From: a virus
Virus record (IMG/VR): IMGVR_UViG_3300047172_000052
Span: 1 to 64,000 of that record
Reading direction: 5' to 3' (one strand)
Length of the DNA: 64,000 nucleotides
How positions within the stretch are numbered: the stretch's first letter is position 1; every line of letters begins with the position of its first letter. The position numbers were made by a program, and so were the translations under genes. Shown here piece by piece: positions 36,830-45,175 of this stretch. Under the pieces are notes generated by a model, which saw nothing but the letters and a program-made list of their open reading frames with translations, did not search any database and was not told the origin of the DNA.

Positions 36830-38033
36830 CTTGCATCTCCCAGGCGTTCCAGCGTGCGGTGCGGATGATCTGCCGTGCCATCGTCTCGAACGACTTGTTG
36901 CTCGCCGATCGTAGGATGACGTATTGCTTTGCCCACTCGACGGCTTTCTCGAATACGCGCGTCTGATCCGGCATATCCCAGACGGCGAAGCAGGCGGAGC
37001 GTAGGACGCCCTTCTTGCATCTTTCGGCAAATCGCGCCTTGGTTGTCCGATTCTGCCACTCGTCCAGCAGGATCGTCGACACCTCGTGTGCGAAGTCTTG
37101 GATGTCTCGGTTCACCTGCACCGTGAACAGTGCCAGTCGCTCCTTCGTCTCTCTGTCGATGATCGGCAGCAGGTCGTCCGTCTTTTCCTCCAGGATCATT
37201 CGGACGACGTCGCGCTCACTTCGCAGAGTCTCGAACTTGGCGTGGCTCAGCGCCCGATACCAGTCGGTCTTGACCTTCGCCATGTGACCATCCTCGAAGC
37301 GGATGACGAAGCCCTCGGTGTCTTCCATCGCCCGAACTGAGTCGACTAGATCGGCGGTGGTCCAACCGATACCAAACCAAGATCGGGTCCCGACTATTGG
37401 GATGTCAGTGTCACCGACCTGAGCCCGCATCTCCGCCCGAGAAAAGTATCGACCGGACACGTTGTGTCTGATGGCAAGCAGAACCAGACGGTCCTCGGGA
37501 TGGTCGATCACAATGCGCTGCTTCCTGGAGCACCATTCGAAGATCGGCGTGACACCTGCGCGGATGCACTTCCGTGCCAGCCATTGGTATTCCGGATGCT
37601 GCGATACGAAGCATTCCGCCTGCATTGCTACGTCCGTGATGCCCATCTTCGTCATCCAGCGAATCCCGAATCCACGGTCGATCGGAACCGGACGCACCAT
37701 GCTGCCATCGAGCTTGTGCAAGAGCGCATGCGGGCGTGTCAGGTCCAGGGTCTGCGTGTCCTGCCTCTCCCCCACGTTGAAGAACTTGTGGAACGGACGA
37801 CTGATGACGTAGCCGGAGAAGGAATCGAAGATGATCCCCCTGCACTCCCGCAGGATCGCGAGCGTCTCGTCATCGTCGATGACCGGAGGAAACGTATCCT
37901 GACCGACCAGGACGTAGTTGAAGATCGTGATGTCGCCTGGGCGATCGACACGGATGAACTCGGGGCGCCCTTTGATCGCCTGGATTACCTGCCAGATGTG
38001 GTCGATGGTGGGGAATTCGTAGTGCAGGGTCAT
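36819..38033 (-). CDS. T4 Rnl1-like RNA ligase
   Basis: A 404-aa ligase that joins 5'-phosphate and 3'-OH RNA ends, in T4 used to repair cleaved tRNA. Motif I is HKLDGSMV with the AMP-accepting Lys near residue 107; EGFVIRFEDGHMAKVKTDWY near 245-265 gives motifs IV and V. The C-terminal region is helical as in Rnl1. Start overlaps the phosphatase stop (TGATG). Together with its neighbours it forms a complete end-healing and sealing set. Confidence 0.87.
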   Translation of the reverse strand: MTLHYEFPTIDHIWQVIQAIKGRPEFIRVDRPGDITIFNYVLVGQDTFPPVIDDDETLAILRECRGIIFDSFSGYVISRPFHKFFNVGERQDTQTLDLTRPHALLHKLDGSMVRPVPIDRGFGIRWMTKMGITDVAMQAECFVSQHPEYQWLARKCIRAGVTPIFEWCSRKQRIVIDHPEDRLVLLAIRHNVSGRYFSRAEMRAQVGDTDIPIVGTRSWFGIGWTTADLVDSVRAMEDTEGFVIRFEDGHMAKVKTDWYRALSHAKFETLRSERDVVRMILEEKTDDLLPIIDRETKERLALFTVQVNRDIQDFAHEVSTILLDEWQNRTTKARFAERCKKGVLRSACFAVWDMPDQTRVFEKAVEWAKQYVILRSASNKSFETMARQIIRTARWNAWEMQDAA

Positions 38034-38467
38034 CAGAAGTTCCCCGGCGCGACCTGCGCGCAGACGATGCCGTTCTCGCGCCACATATCGACCACGCGTT
38101 GCCGGTCGTCGAACACCAGCGTAGGATCGAAACCGTCCTCGCGAATCTTCACCAGCAACTCCGCCTTGATGATGGCGTCGTCACGGAAGTCGTTGTCGGG
38201 GCGCATGTAGACGCGACGCGGCCATACGTTGTGCTTGCGCAGCCAGTCGTTCGTCATGTCCCTGGTCCACTCCGGACGACCGGTGCAGCACACGATGCGG
38301 CAACCGGCGGTGAAGAGGCGCTGGAACGTCTCGCAGATGGGTGCGATCGGCGGATCGTGCGGGATGCCGAGGTAGAACGCCTTGTGGTTCTTCGGACGCG
38401 TGGTGATCCAGTGACGTCGATGCTCGCAGTCAGCCAGGGTGCCATCGATGTCGAAACAGACGTCCAT
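38033..38467 (-). CDS. HAD-family 3'-phosphatase (Pnkp phosphatase-like)
   Basis: A 144-aa protein starting MDVCFDIDGTLADCEHRRHW. DIDGT is the HAD nucleophile motif, CCTGRPEW the second motif, and LVFDDRQRVVDMWRENG the acidic third motif. It matches the phosphatase domain of T4 Pnkp, which removes 3'-phosphate or cyclic phosphate left by anticodon nucleases. Operon with ligase and kinase supports that role. Confidence 0.82.
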   Translation of the reverse strand: MDVCFDIDGTLADCEHRRHWITTRPKNHKAFYLGIPHDPPIAPICETFQRLFTAGCRIVCCTGRPEWTRDMTNDWLRKHNVWPRRVYMRPDNDFRDDAIIKAELLVKIREDGFDPTLVFDDRQRVVDMWRENGIVCAQVAPGNF

Positions 38468-38471
38468 GAGG

Positions 38472-38699
38472 TTACTCCTCGTTCTCGCCCATCCTGGCGA
38501 GGTTCAGCCGCCGTTCGACGACGTCGAGAGGCTGGTCGACTGACCAGTAATCACCCTCTCGCGCGGAGAACAAAATACGGACCTTTCGATCAATGATTGG
38601 GTGGGCCGGATATCGCTCCATAACCATAGCGACTCTGCTTGGAAATACGCGGACTGGAGCACCATCATTGGTGAACCGCGCCATCACTTCCTTCGTCAT
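38472..38699 (-). CDS. 75-aa hypothetical protein
   Basis: AGGAGGCGAGC upstream of MTKEVMARFTNDGAPVRVFP. Lies between recombinase and phosphatase. Function unknown. Confidence 0.6.
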   Translation of the reverse strand: MTKEVMARFTNDGAPVRVFPSRVAMVMERYPAHPIIDRKVRILFSAREGDYWSVDQPLDVVERRLNLARMGENEE

Positions 38700-38708
38700 G
38701 CTCGCCTC

Positions 38709-39323
38709 CTACAGTGACCCAACCAGCCGCCCGATGTTGGGCGAAGGCTCGATGTAGCGTTCCGTCGTCGACAAGCTCGCGTGGCCTGCCAGCATCTGCA
38801 CGTCCTTGATCGAGCAGTCGTGCTGCCCGGCGCGCCGCGCCGCCCGCGTGATGAACGTCCGGCGCCCCGAATGCGAGGAGCAGCCTTCGAAACCTATGCT
38901 GGCGTAGAGTTTCGTGAACCAGAGACGAACGGCACTCGACGTCATCCGCGTCCCAGCGCGCGGGCCGACATGACCACGCCCGAAGCCACGTCCGATGCCA
39001 TAGACCACCACTTCGTCCGCAGGGCGCACTGCACGAAGCTGCAGAAGCGCCGTGTAGAGGTGAGGGTTCATCGGCACGTGGCGCTCCTTGCCGTTCTTGG
39101 CGATGTTGCCAGGAACGAACATGGTGTCGGCACGGACCTTCCCCTCGGCGTCGGTGACGTCCTTCCACTCCAGGCCGGCGATCTCGACCGCACGCAGGCC
39201 TGCCTTGTAGGAGAGAAGCACCATGACCTGATCCCGCTCCGGATGATCGCTTTCCTTGCCGATCTTGTAGAGCAACGCCGCGAACTGGGTATCGTCCAGA
39301 ACCTTAGCGTGTTTGTTGGCCAC
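38709..39323 (-). CDS. tyrosine recombinase, catalytic domain only
   Basis: A 204-aa protein with the full catalytic set of the phage integrase family: Arg in KAGLRAVEIAGLEW near residue 43, Lys in NGKERHVP, HSGRRTF (His-x-x-Arg) near 149, GHASLSTTERYIE with His and the nucleophilic Tyr near 190. The N-terminal core-binding domain of ordinary integrases is missing, so it may act as a resolvase or XerC-like dimer enzyme rather than integrate the phage. No attachment site is evident. Confidence 0.8.
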   Translation of the reverse strand: MANKHAKVLDDTQFAALLYKIGKESDHPERDQVMVLLSYKAGLRAVEIAGLEWKDVTDAEGKVRADTMFVPGNIAKNGKERHVPMNPHLYTALLQLRAVRPADEVVVYGIGRGFGRGHVGPRAGTRMTSSAVRLWFTKLYASIGFEGCSSHSGRRTFITRAARRAGQHDCSIKDVQMLAGHASLSTTERYIEPSPNIGRLVGSL

Positions 39324-39692
39324 GAAACTTCTCTCCTCTTCGCAAGAACTAGGTCAGAGACGCAAACTTTTCAGGACGGCTGGTGACTCTCTATCCCAGC
39401 ATTTTCACCGCCCATCGAGGCTTTCACTCCTCGATGCGTCCCTGATTCCTTAGGAGGGCTGATGGGACCTTCACCAGCATTTCCATCCCCGCCGGGGCTT
39501 CTGCTCCCCGACGCCTCCATGATCTCGATCTCACCTCACAGGGGAGGGTGTCGCGTCCATCCGCTGTCTCAATGCATGCTCAAGACAGAGCGTCCGCTGG
39601 AGTGTTTTACCTACATGCTGCTTTTCACCCGGCAGCCATCGATTACTATACCTCCAGTTAGACACCCTCACCTTTGAGGTGAGAGATAGTCG
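39324..39692. other. intergenic region with tandem conserved hairpins
   Basis: Gene-free on the minus strand. Two copies of a roughly 50-bp motif (starting near 39396 and 39475) each contain CCAGCATTT, a hairpin with loop CTTYNNCT, and a GATGCGTCC / GACGCCTCC tail. A CTCACCT-TTG-AGGTGAG hairpin lies at 39668-39684. A plus-strand ORF at 39462-39677 has AGGAGGGCTG before its ATG but is Pro/Leu-rich and isolated. Confidence 0.5.
39668..39684 (-). terminator. hairpin after the 110-aa gene
   Basis: 7-bp stem CTCACCT / AGGTGAG with loop TTG, nine bases beyond the stop. Confidence 0.45.
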
Positions 39693-40025
39693 TTAGGCGC
39701 CCGCCGGGCGCCCAACGTCGAAGCGTGTGCCGCGCACCGTGACGGCGAACAGCGAGTCCAGGTTGATCGAGCGGATCGCCTTGTTGGCGATGTCGAACAC
39801 CGGAAGCAGGTGCGGGTGGTTCTCGCGGCGCTTCTGCGCTCCGGCCTTCGCGCCCTCGGAAGCGGCGTCGCCGACGAGGTGCTTGTTGATCGCCGGAAGC
39901 TGAATCTGCATCGTGCGTTCGGTTCCGTCCTTCTTGACGAACTCGACCGCGAAGATCGTGCTGCCGGCGCTCTTGATGATACCCAGGATGTTGTCGCGGC
40001 GGGCCTCGATGTTGCAGGTCGTCAT
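39693..40025 (-). CDS. 110-aa conserved phage protein of unknown function
   Basis: GAGGAGG lies upstream of MTTCNIEARRDNILGIIKSA; the longer frame starts inside the promoter. The segments FVKKDGTERTMQIQLPAINK and NHPHLLPVFDIANKAIRSIN are familiar from many phages as a small beta-barrel family without known role. Confidence 0.65.
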   Translation of the reverse strand: MTTCNIEARRDNILGIIKSAGSTIFAVEFVKKDGTERTMQIQLPAINKHLVGDAASEGAKAGAQKRRENHPHLLPVFDIANKAIRSINLDSLFAVTVRGTRFDVGRPAGA

Positions 40026-40068
40026 GTAGCTCTGCCTCCTCTTTGCTGTGTCACTCTCGATGTCCAGA

Positions 40069-40117
40069 AGGTAACCCATAATCACGTCTCACGTCAAGCG
40101 CAAAATGCGCCTACTGC
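40069..40117 (-). promoter_or_regulatory. leftward promoter with operator
   Basis: Operator (minus) GCAGTAGGCGCATTTTGCGC at 40117-40098, TTGACG 40097-40092, 17 nt, TTACCT 40074-40069, then CATCGA. Confidence 0.75.
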
Positions 40118-40368
40118 ATCGTTTTCTCCATAAGCGATTTGGTCAGGATGCGGTTGACCAGCGCCCAGACCGACTGCCGCCGCTCGTAGCGGCTGATGAC
40201 CCCACGATGACGGAGAGGGCGAACAAGGGGGCGCTCCCCCTCGTCGATGGTGAACAGGTAGTCCCCTGTCTCACCCTCGGCACCCGTCGCCTTCATGACC
40301 AGACGCCCGATCTCTCGGACGGACGCACCGTCCGGATCGTCCCAGGCCTCGACCTTGACGACGATCAC
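40111..40368 (-). CDS. 85-aa hypothetical protein
   Basis: GTG start overlapping the upstream stop. Starts MIVVKVEAWDDPDGASVREI; alpha-beta. Ends in the operator region. Function unknown. Confidence 0.6.
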   Translation of the reverse strand: MIVVKVEAWDDPDGASVREIGRLVMKATGAEGETGDYLFTIDEGERPLVRPLRHRGVISRYERRQSVWALVNRILTKSLMEKTMQ

Positions 40369-40526
40369 AAGATGCCCAGCGACGTCCGCAGCGCCACCTC
40401 GAAGGCGGTGACACCTTCTTTGAACCCCTCGTCGAATTCCTTCGACGTATTCGTGTCGGCTCCGGCCTGCTCCAGGAGGGTCTTGGTTGTCTCCTCGATC
40501 AACGCCAAGATCGCTGCCTTATCCAT
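40365..40526 (-). CDS. 53-aa helical protein
   Basis: ATG inside the end of the 97-aa gene; starts MDKAAILALIEETTKTLLEQ. Acidic helices; GTGA overlap downstream. Function unknown. Confidence 0.55.
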   Translation of the reverse strand: MDKAAILALIEETTKTLLEQAGADTNTSKEFDEGFKEGVTAFEVALRTSLGIL

Positions 40527-40812
40527 TGGTCATGGTCTCCTCTTGCTGCAGTTCATATTCGGTCCACTCCAGAAGCGCCGCCTTACCGTCAGCGCGCTTC
40601 TCGATGATCTTGACATCATCCTTGGACCGCATGGCAAGGACTTGCGGCACAGTAACCCATGCCCTGCGCCTGACTGGTCTCAGGGGTCTGGTGCCAAGCT
40701 CCAAGATGCCGTGGTCAGGGCAGTCCATGTGGAAGGTGTGCTTTAGCGCGCCATCGACCCCCATGACGCCTCCGGCACGCCGCCCAGGGACGCTGCTGCA
40801 GAGGCAGGTCAC
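40519..40812 (-). CDS. 97-aa protein with possible zinc site
   Basis: GTG start overlapping the upstream stop. MTCLCSSV near the start and HTFHMDCPDH around residue 25 place Cys and His residues that could bind zinc. The rest is basic. Function unknown. Confidence 0.55.
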   Translation of the reverse strand: MTCLCSSVPGRRAGGVMGVDGALKHTFHMDCPDHGILELGTRPLRPVRRRAWVTVPQVLAMRSKDDVKIIEKRADGKAALLEWTEYELQQEETMTNG

Positions 40813-41537
40813 GTCAGCAGCCCTGCGACTGGACCGGAGCCGACACCCGTGGTGATGCTGACGCGGTCGGCGGCTGCTGCTCCCGCTGCGACGACGCCCA
40901 GGTGTTTGGTCGTCTTCCGACCGGAGTGAGAACGCAGGCTGAGCGACAAGGCCTTGAAAGCCTCCTCCACCTCGGCGTTCTTGACCAGCACGATGTCACG
41001 TCCGGTGCGACCGCTGCCGGCATCGACTGTGGCGTTGCGCGCTGCCTTCATCGCCCTCAGGCGTTCGTTCAGGCGATTGATCATACCGATCTCGAATGCC
41101 TTGCGCAGCGTCCTGCCGTGGGGGCGAATGCTCGGCGGAAGCGGCGCCACCTCCGAGTCGTAATAGCCCTTCCAGGCCGAATTCATGGCGCCATGAAAGA
41201 GGTGGATGAGGTAGGTCGCGACGGCGACGTCACTCTCTCGCCCGAGGAACTTGATGCCAGACTGCACTCCTGAGCGTGTTCCCCAGCACTTGACGTCGCA
41301 GAAAGCGGCGATCGTCATCGCCGAATAGGCGACGGCACCTATCTGCTTGCCCTTTGCGAAGTAGGTGTCCTGGGTGATGGCCTCCTTCTCCTCCAGGTCG
41401 GCCTCCGCGAAACCATGGGCGTCCATCAACTCGGCGAGCTTCGCTGCCGCTGCAAACGCCTCGGCCTCGGTGCAGCCGTTCTCCACGGTGCGCGCCGCCA
41501 GCGCCTTGATCTTCGCGAGGATCGCCTGGTTACCCAT
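40809..41537 (-). CDS. DUF2786 domain protein
   Basis: GAAGGAGAACTG upstream of MGNQAILAKIKALAARTVEN. The N-terminal 45 residues (then GCTEAEAFAAAAKLAELMDA) match DUF2786; the following domain with IKFLGRESDVAVATYLIHLF resembles the partner region found in many phages. 242 aa. Function unknown. Confidence 0.8.
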   Translation of the reverse strand: MGNQAILAKIKALAARTVENGCTEAEAFAAAAKLAELMDAHGFAEADLEEKEAITQDTYFAKGKQIGAVAYSAMTIAAFCDVKCWGTRSGVQSGIKFLGRESDVAVATYLIHLFHGAMNSAWKGYYDSEVAPLPPSIRPHGRTLRKAFEIGMINRLNERLRAMKAARNATVDAGSGRTGRDIVLVKNAEVEEAFKALSLSLRSHSGRKTTKHLGVVAAGAAAADRVSITTGVGSGPVAGLLT

Positions 41538-41554
41538 GTGTGCAGTTCTCCTTC

Positions 41555-41920
41555 TTACCAGTTCACAATCTTTTTCTGGGACATGACTTCGAAATATCGC
41601 CGTCCCGCATCGGCCTTTGCCTTCAGTGGTTCCAGTTCGGCGGCAGGAGCACCAAGGCGCTTCGCCCTCAAGTAGGCTTCTACGTCCTTGGACAACTGCT
41701 TGCTTGTCGCGCCATTTCGATAGATGCCTCCTCGGATAACCCGGAGAGCCTGCCCGTGCTGCCACGCGTCATAGACGCCGGCACCATACTGAGCTTCGAG
41801 TGCTGCCTGCGCTGTCTCCTGGGTGAGTGGGCTGCAGGGGTAGATATAGAGGACGGCTTCATCCGCCAGTTCACCCGCCTTGATCAGCCAGTTCGAGGTG
41901 TTGGCAGACTCTGTGGCCAT
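41555..41920 (-). CDS. 121-aa hypothetical protein
   Basis: Starts MATESANTSNWLIKAGELAD behind AAGGAGAACTGAGGA. Helical, with a Lys/Ala-rich C-terminal helix (LEPLKAKADAGRRYFEVM). First gene of the leftward unit. Function unknown. Confidence 0.6.
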   Translation of the reverse strand: MATESANTSNWLIKAGELADEAVLYIYPCSPLTQETAQAALEAQYGAGVYDAWQHGQALRVIRGGIYRNGATSKQLSKDVEAYLRAKRLGAPAAELEPLKAKADAGRRYFEVMSQKKIVNW

Positions 41921-41961
41921 TCCTCAGTTCTCCTTCTCCGTGGCATTCATTCGATGCCCCC

Positions 41962-41990
41962 CTTATACCAGCACCGTGTCAGCCAGTCCA
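41962..41990 (-). promoter_or_regulatory. leftward promoter
   Basis: TGGACT (41990-41985), 17 nt, TATAAG (41967-41962), then CATCGA. Uses the operator at 41997-42018 from the other side. Confidence 0.6.
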
Positions 41991-41996
41991 GAAATA

Positions 41997-42051
41997 AATG
42001 CGCCTGTGGCGTCGTTTTCCTGTTGACGGTCCCGTCAGTATATCTTACAAG
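41997..42051 (+). promoter_or_regulatory. rightward promoter with shared operator
   Basis: Operator AAATGCGCCTGTGGCGTCGT (41997-42018), TTGACG 42023-42028, 17 nt, TACAAG 42046-42051, then CATCGA. Drives rIIA. Confidence 0.75.
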
Positions 42052-42085
42052 GGGTCATCGAAACGGAGCGAGGAGGCAAGACGGT

Positions 42086-44299
42086 ATGCGTGACGTGGTC
42101 GGCTTGATGGATCGGGACGTCGAGGTCAGCGGGCTGGAGGAAGTCGGGACATTCACCATCCAGGCCAATGCCAAGGCCTTCAAAATCCTGATCGATGGGC
42201 TCTACTCCGACAAGATTCGCGCCATCATCCGTGAACTGTGGGCGAACGCCTTCGACAGTCATTGCATGGCTGGCATCGCCCATCGCCCGTTCTTCTCCCG
42301 TCTGCCGACCCGGTTCGACACCACATTCTCGGTGCGGGACTTCGGTGTGAGCCTGACGCACGAGCAGGTGATGAAGCTCTACACCACCGTCTTCGCCTCC
42401 ACGAAGGAGGACACCAATGCGCAGGTCGGCAAGTTCGGCCTGGGATCGAAGACCCCGTTCGCCTACACCGACAGCTTCAGCGTCGTCGCGATCCTCGATG
42501 GTGAGAAGCGCACCTACAACGCCTACATCGACAGCAAGGGCATCCCCCGCATCGCGCTGTTCTCCCGCGAGGAGACCGACGAGGAGCAGGGCCTGGAGAT
42601 TTCCTTCTCGGTGAAGGATAGCGACATCAAAGCGTTCTCGCGTGCCGCGCAGCGCGTCGCCCTCGGCTTCGACGTGATCCCCGAGACGAACGGCGTGATC
42701 ACGAAGACCGAGTTGACGACCGTGTTCGAGGGCAATGGATGGCGCGTCGTGACGCCCGACTGGAACACCGGTCTGAATGGCGCCCTGGTGCGCCAGGGCT
42801 GCGTGCTCTATCCGGTCGATCGTCAGGCGCTGACCGCCGTGAAGCATTCGGCGGCTGTCGACAGCCTCGCCGGAGAGACTGTCATCCTCGATATGCCGAT
42901 CGGCAGCGTCGATATCACGCCGTCGCGTGAGAGCCTGTCCTACGATCCGATCACCGCAGGCAATCTGATCGCCAAGTTCGAGGAGATCGCGCAGGAGTTT
43001 CTCCGGCAGGCGGAAGACAAGATCAGCAATTCCAAGACGTGGCTGGAGGCCATCCGCAACCGCGTCGACGTGCTGGGTGCGATCAGCAGCGAGAAGATGA
43101 AGGAATTCATCTCCCAGCGGTTGGCGTGGCGCGGTCGGACGATTCCCGTCCATATCAACATCACTTCGAAGCAGCTTCAGCTTCTGCGCCTCAAGGGTGT
43201 CAACCTCCACGACATCAAGAGCGAGCGTAAGCGCGGCGGCGGCTATAAATACTATGCGATGGCATGCAGCAACTTCAGCAGCGTCCCGCACAAGCTGCCG
43301 ACTTTCGTCTATGCGGAGGGGGATTCGCCGCGTCATCTCGGTCCTCGTCTGGCTGCGGCGAGGCATGCGCATGGGGACGTCTACTACATCCCGAACTTCA
43401 AGCTCGGTTCGTGGGGGCACAAGGCAATCCTGGCCATGCTGGGGCGCCCCGACGACGAAGACGTCAAGTTCGTCGACATCGAGACGTTCCCCTACGTCAA
43501 GCCCGACTACAAGAAGACATTGGCGTCCTTGACGCAGTGGGATTCGAGCCGAGACGCTTTCGCCCCCCCGCGTGTCGAGATCGAGCCAGACCAGGAGAAC
43601 GTCTTCTACGTTCACACCTTCAAGGGCGATCCGCGCCACGGCGAGCGCTATGTGAGCCTGCGCATCTTGGCGCAGGTTTGGGACGGTCTGGCGGGCGCCA
43701 AGCTGCTGCCGTCTGATGCCGTTCTGGTCGGCATCCCTGCGTCCCGTAAGGACATCGCGAACAACATCCCCGAGTCCTGGGCGAGCTTCTTCGACTGGGT
43801 GTCGGAAGTGATCGCCGAGAAGTTCGATGCCGAAGTTGCCTCGAAGGCGATGGCAGCGAACACGATCAAGGGCGAGAGAGACCAGGGCAACCGGAAGATC
43901 ATCACCGTGCTGGACAGCCTGCGCCCACACGCATCACTGCTGACGCATGGGGATTCGTTTGCCCGAACTGTGCTCGAAGAAACGGCGCTGTATGGGGAGA
44001 CTGTTCCGGACGGTCCATTCCAGCTTTCCCTCGTGGAACTGATCCGCGCGCTGTTCATGGCGACCGAATCCGACGCGATCCTTTCCAAGATCGACGAGAA
44101 GCCGCACACCGCTGGTTTCTATAAGCTCCTGAAGGCCTTCAACAAGGCCTACCCGATCGTCAGGGTCATCGCTATGGCCAGCGGTTACTACAACACGCCG
44201 AACCTCGCCCATGACGAAGTCCTTGAAGTCTTTGACTACCTAAACTTCAAGGACGCCCAGGCGGCGCAAGCCCGGCAGGACGACGTCGCCTGGGGCTGA
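42086..44299 (+). CDS. rIIA: rIIA-like GHKL ATPase
   Basis: A 737-aa protein. The N-terminal GHKL fold is clear: IIRELWANAFDSH near residues 50-62 (N box), VRDFGVSLTHEQV near 85 (G1 box) and GKFGLGSKTPFAYTD near 112 (G2 box). T4 rIIA is a membrane-associated protein that with rIIB blocks lambda-encoded exclusion and affects phage DNA metabolism; homologues occur in many unrelated phages. The start was set at MRDVVGLMDRD with GAGGAGGCAAG upstream, because the longer frame begins before the promoter. Confidence 0.85.
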   Translation: MRDVVGLMDRDVEVSGLEEVGTFTIQANAKAFKILIDGLYSDKIRAIIRELWANAFDSHCMAGIAHRPFFSRLPTRFDTTFSVRDFGVSLTHEQVMKLYTTVFASTKEDTNAQVGKFGLGSKTPFAYTDSFSVVAILDGEKRTYNAYIDSKGIPRIALFSREETDEEQGLEISFSVKDSDIKAFSRAAQRVALGFDVIPETNGVITKTELTTVFEGNGWRVVTPDWNTGLNGALVRQGCVLYPVDRQALTAVKHSAAVDSLAGETVILDMPIGSVDITPSRESLSYDPITAGNLIAKFEEIAQEFLRQAEDKISNSKTWLEAIRNRVDVLGAISSEKMKEFISQRLAWRGRTIPVHINITSKQLQLLRLKGVNLHDIKSERKRGGGYKYYAMACSNFSSVPHKLPTFVYAEGDSPRHLGPRLAAARHAHGDVYYIPNFKLGSWGHKAILAMLGRPDDEDVKFVDIETFPYVKPDYKKTLASLTQWDSSRDAFAPPRVEIEPDQENVFYVHTFKGDPRHGERYVSLRILAQVWDGLAGAKLLPSDAVLVGIPASRKDIANNIPESWASFFDWVSEVIAEKFDAEVASKAMAANTIKGERDQGNRKIITVLDSLRPHASLLTHGDSFARTVLEETALYGETVPDGPFQLSLVELIRALFMATESDAILSKIDEKPHTAGFYKLLKAFNKAYPIVRVIAMASGYYNTPNLAHDEVLEVFDYLNFKDAQAAQARQDDVAWG

Positions 44300-44306
44300 A
44301 ACTTTC

Positions 44307-44358
44307 TGTGCCTGGGGCTGTTTTTGCTGTTGACGTGCGTGACGCGCGGTGACATAGT
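44307..44358 (+). promoter_or_regulatory. rightward promoter with diverged operator
   Basis: TGTGCCTGGGGCTGTTTT (44307-44324), TTGACG 44330-44335, 17 nt, CATAGT 44353-44358. Gives rIIB a promoter separate from rIIA. Confidence 0.75.
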
Positions 44359-44404
44359 GCTCCCAACGAAATGTGCTTCCAGATGTGAAAAGGAGATGGT
44401 GCGA

Positions 44405-45175
44405 ATGGTGAAGGTTCCCTACACGATCACACCGACCGCGATTTCGGTCCTGGTCAACAACCGGATGCGGGTGCTGAACAGCACCAACGTGAACTTCGGC
44501 GCGCTGCGGGATCACCTGCGGCTGGCGGACCATGACGTCGATCTGATCGCCGACCTCGTCGACATCTCCACCTTCATCGCCCGTGCGACGTTCGGTCGCG
44601 TCCAGATCGGCGATGCCGGCGTCAAGTGGGACGGCACCAATGTCGGCAACGTCATCGCCGATCGCCTGCTGGAACTGCTGCGCGGCGGCCATGACCTGGA
44701 GCCGCTGGCGCGGTTCCTTGAACGCCTGATGGAGAACCCGCTGCAGACGGCGAAGGACGAACTCTACCTGTGGCTGGAGAGCGGCAACGCCCCGATCACG
44801 CCGGACGGCTACTTCCTGGCGTTCAAGGCGGTTCGTCACGACTACAAGGACAAGTATTCCGGCACGTTCGACAATTCGGTCGGGCAGATCGTCTCCATGC
44901 CTCGCGAACAGGTCGACCCCGATCGGCAAAATGAGTGCTCGCGTGGGCTGCACTTCTGCTCGCACGACTATCTGCAGAACTTCGCCAGCCAGGGCAATCC
45001 GATCATGATCGTCAAGATCGATCCGGCGGACGTCGTTGCGATCCTGAAGGACTACAACAACCAGAAGGGACGCACGTGGCGCTACGAGGTGGTCGGCGAG
45101 GTCCCGCAGGACGAGACGGCGAGCTTTTTTCCAAGGGCGACCTGTGGTGCAGGTGTATTCGGCGCCGGTCGATGA
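44405..45175 (+). CDS. rIIB: rIIB-like protein, N-terminal part
   Basis: AAAAGGAG precedes MVKVPYTITPTAISVLVNNR. The stretch DELYLWLESGNAPITPDGYF, then AFKAVRHDYKDKYSG and SRGLHFCSHDYLQ, is typical of rIIB-like phage proteins. The frame goes astray after FF at a TTTTTT run (45124-45129) and stops at 45175, while the expected acidic linker and C-terminal HTH are in another frame (45144-45683). Probably one gene of about 425 codons. Confidence 0.78.
   Translation: MVKVPYTITPTAISVLVNNRMRVLNSTNVNFGALRDHLRLADHDVDLIADLVDISTFIARATFGRVQIGDAGVKWDGTNVGNVIADRLLELLRGGHDLEPLARFLERLMENPLQTAKDELYLWLESGNAPITPDGYFLAFKAVRHDYKDKYSGTFDNSVGQIVSMPREQVDPDRQNECSRGLHFCSHDYLQNFASQGNPIMIVKIDPADVVAILKDYNNQKGRTWRYEVVGEVPQDETASFFPRATCGAGVFGAGR

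Noticed and set aside
39462-39677. 71-aa plus-strand ORF with a good RBS
   Set aside because: Isolated against a leftward operon, Pro/Leu-rich, and it overlies the tandem hairpins; kept only as a possibility within the intergenic entry.
42035-43930. 631-aa minus-strand ORF
   Set aside because: Exactly opposite rIIA, with the same shadow composition.
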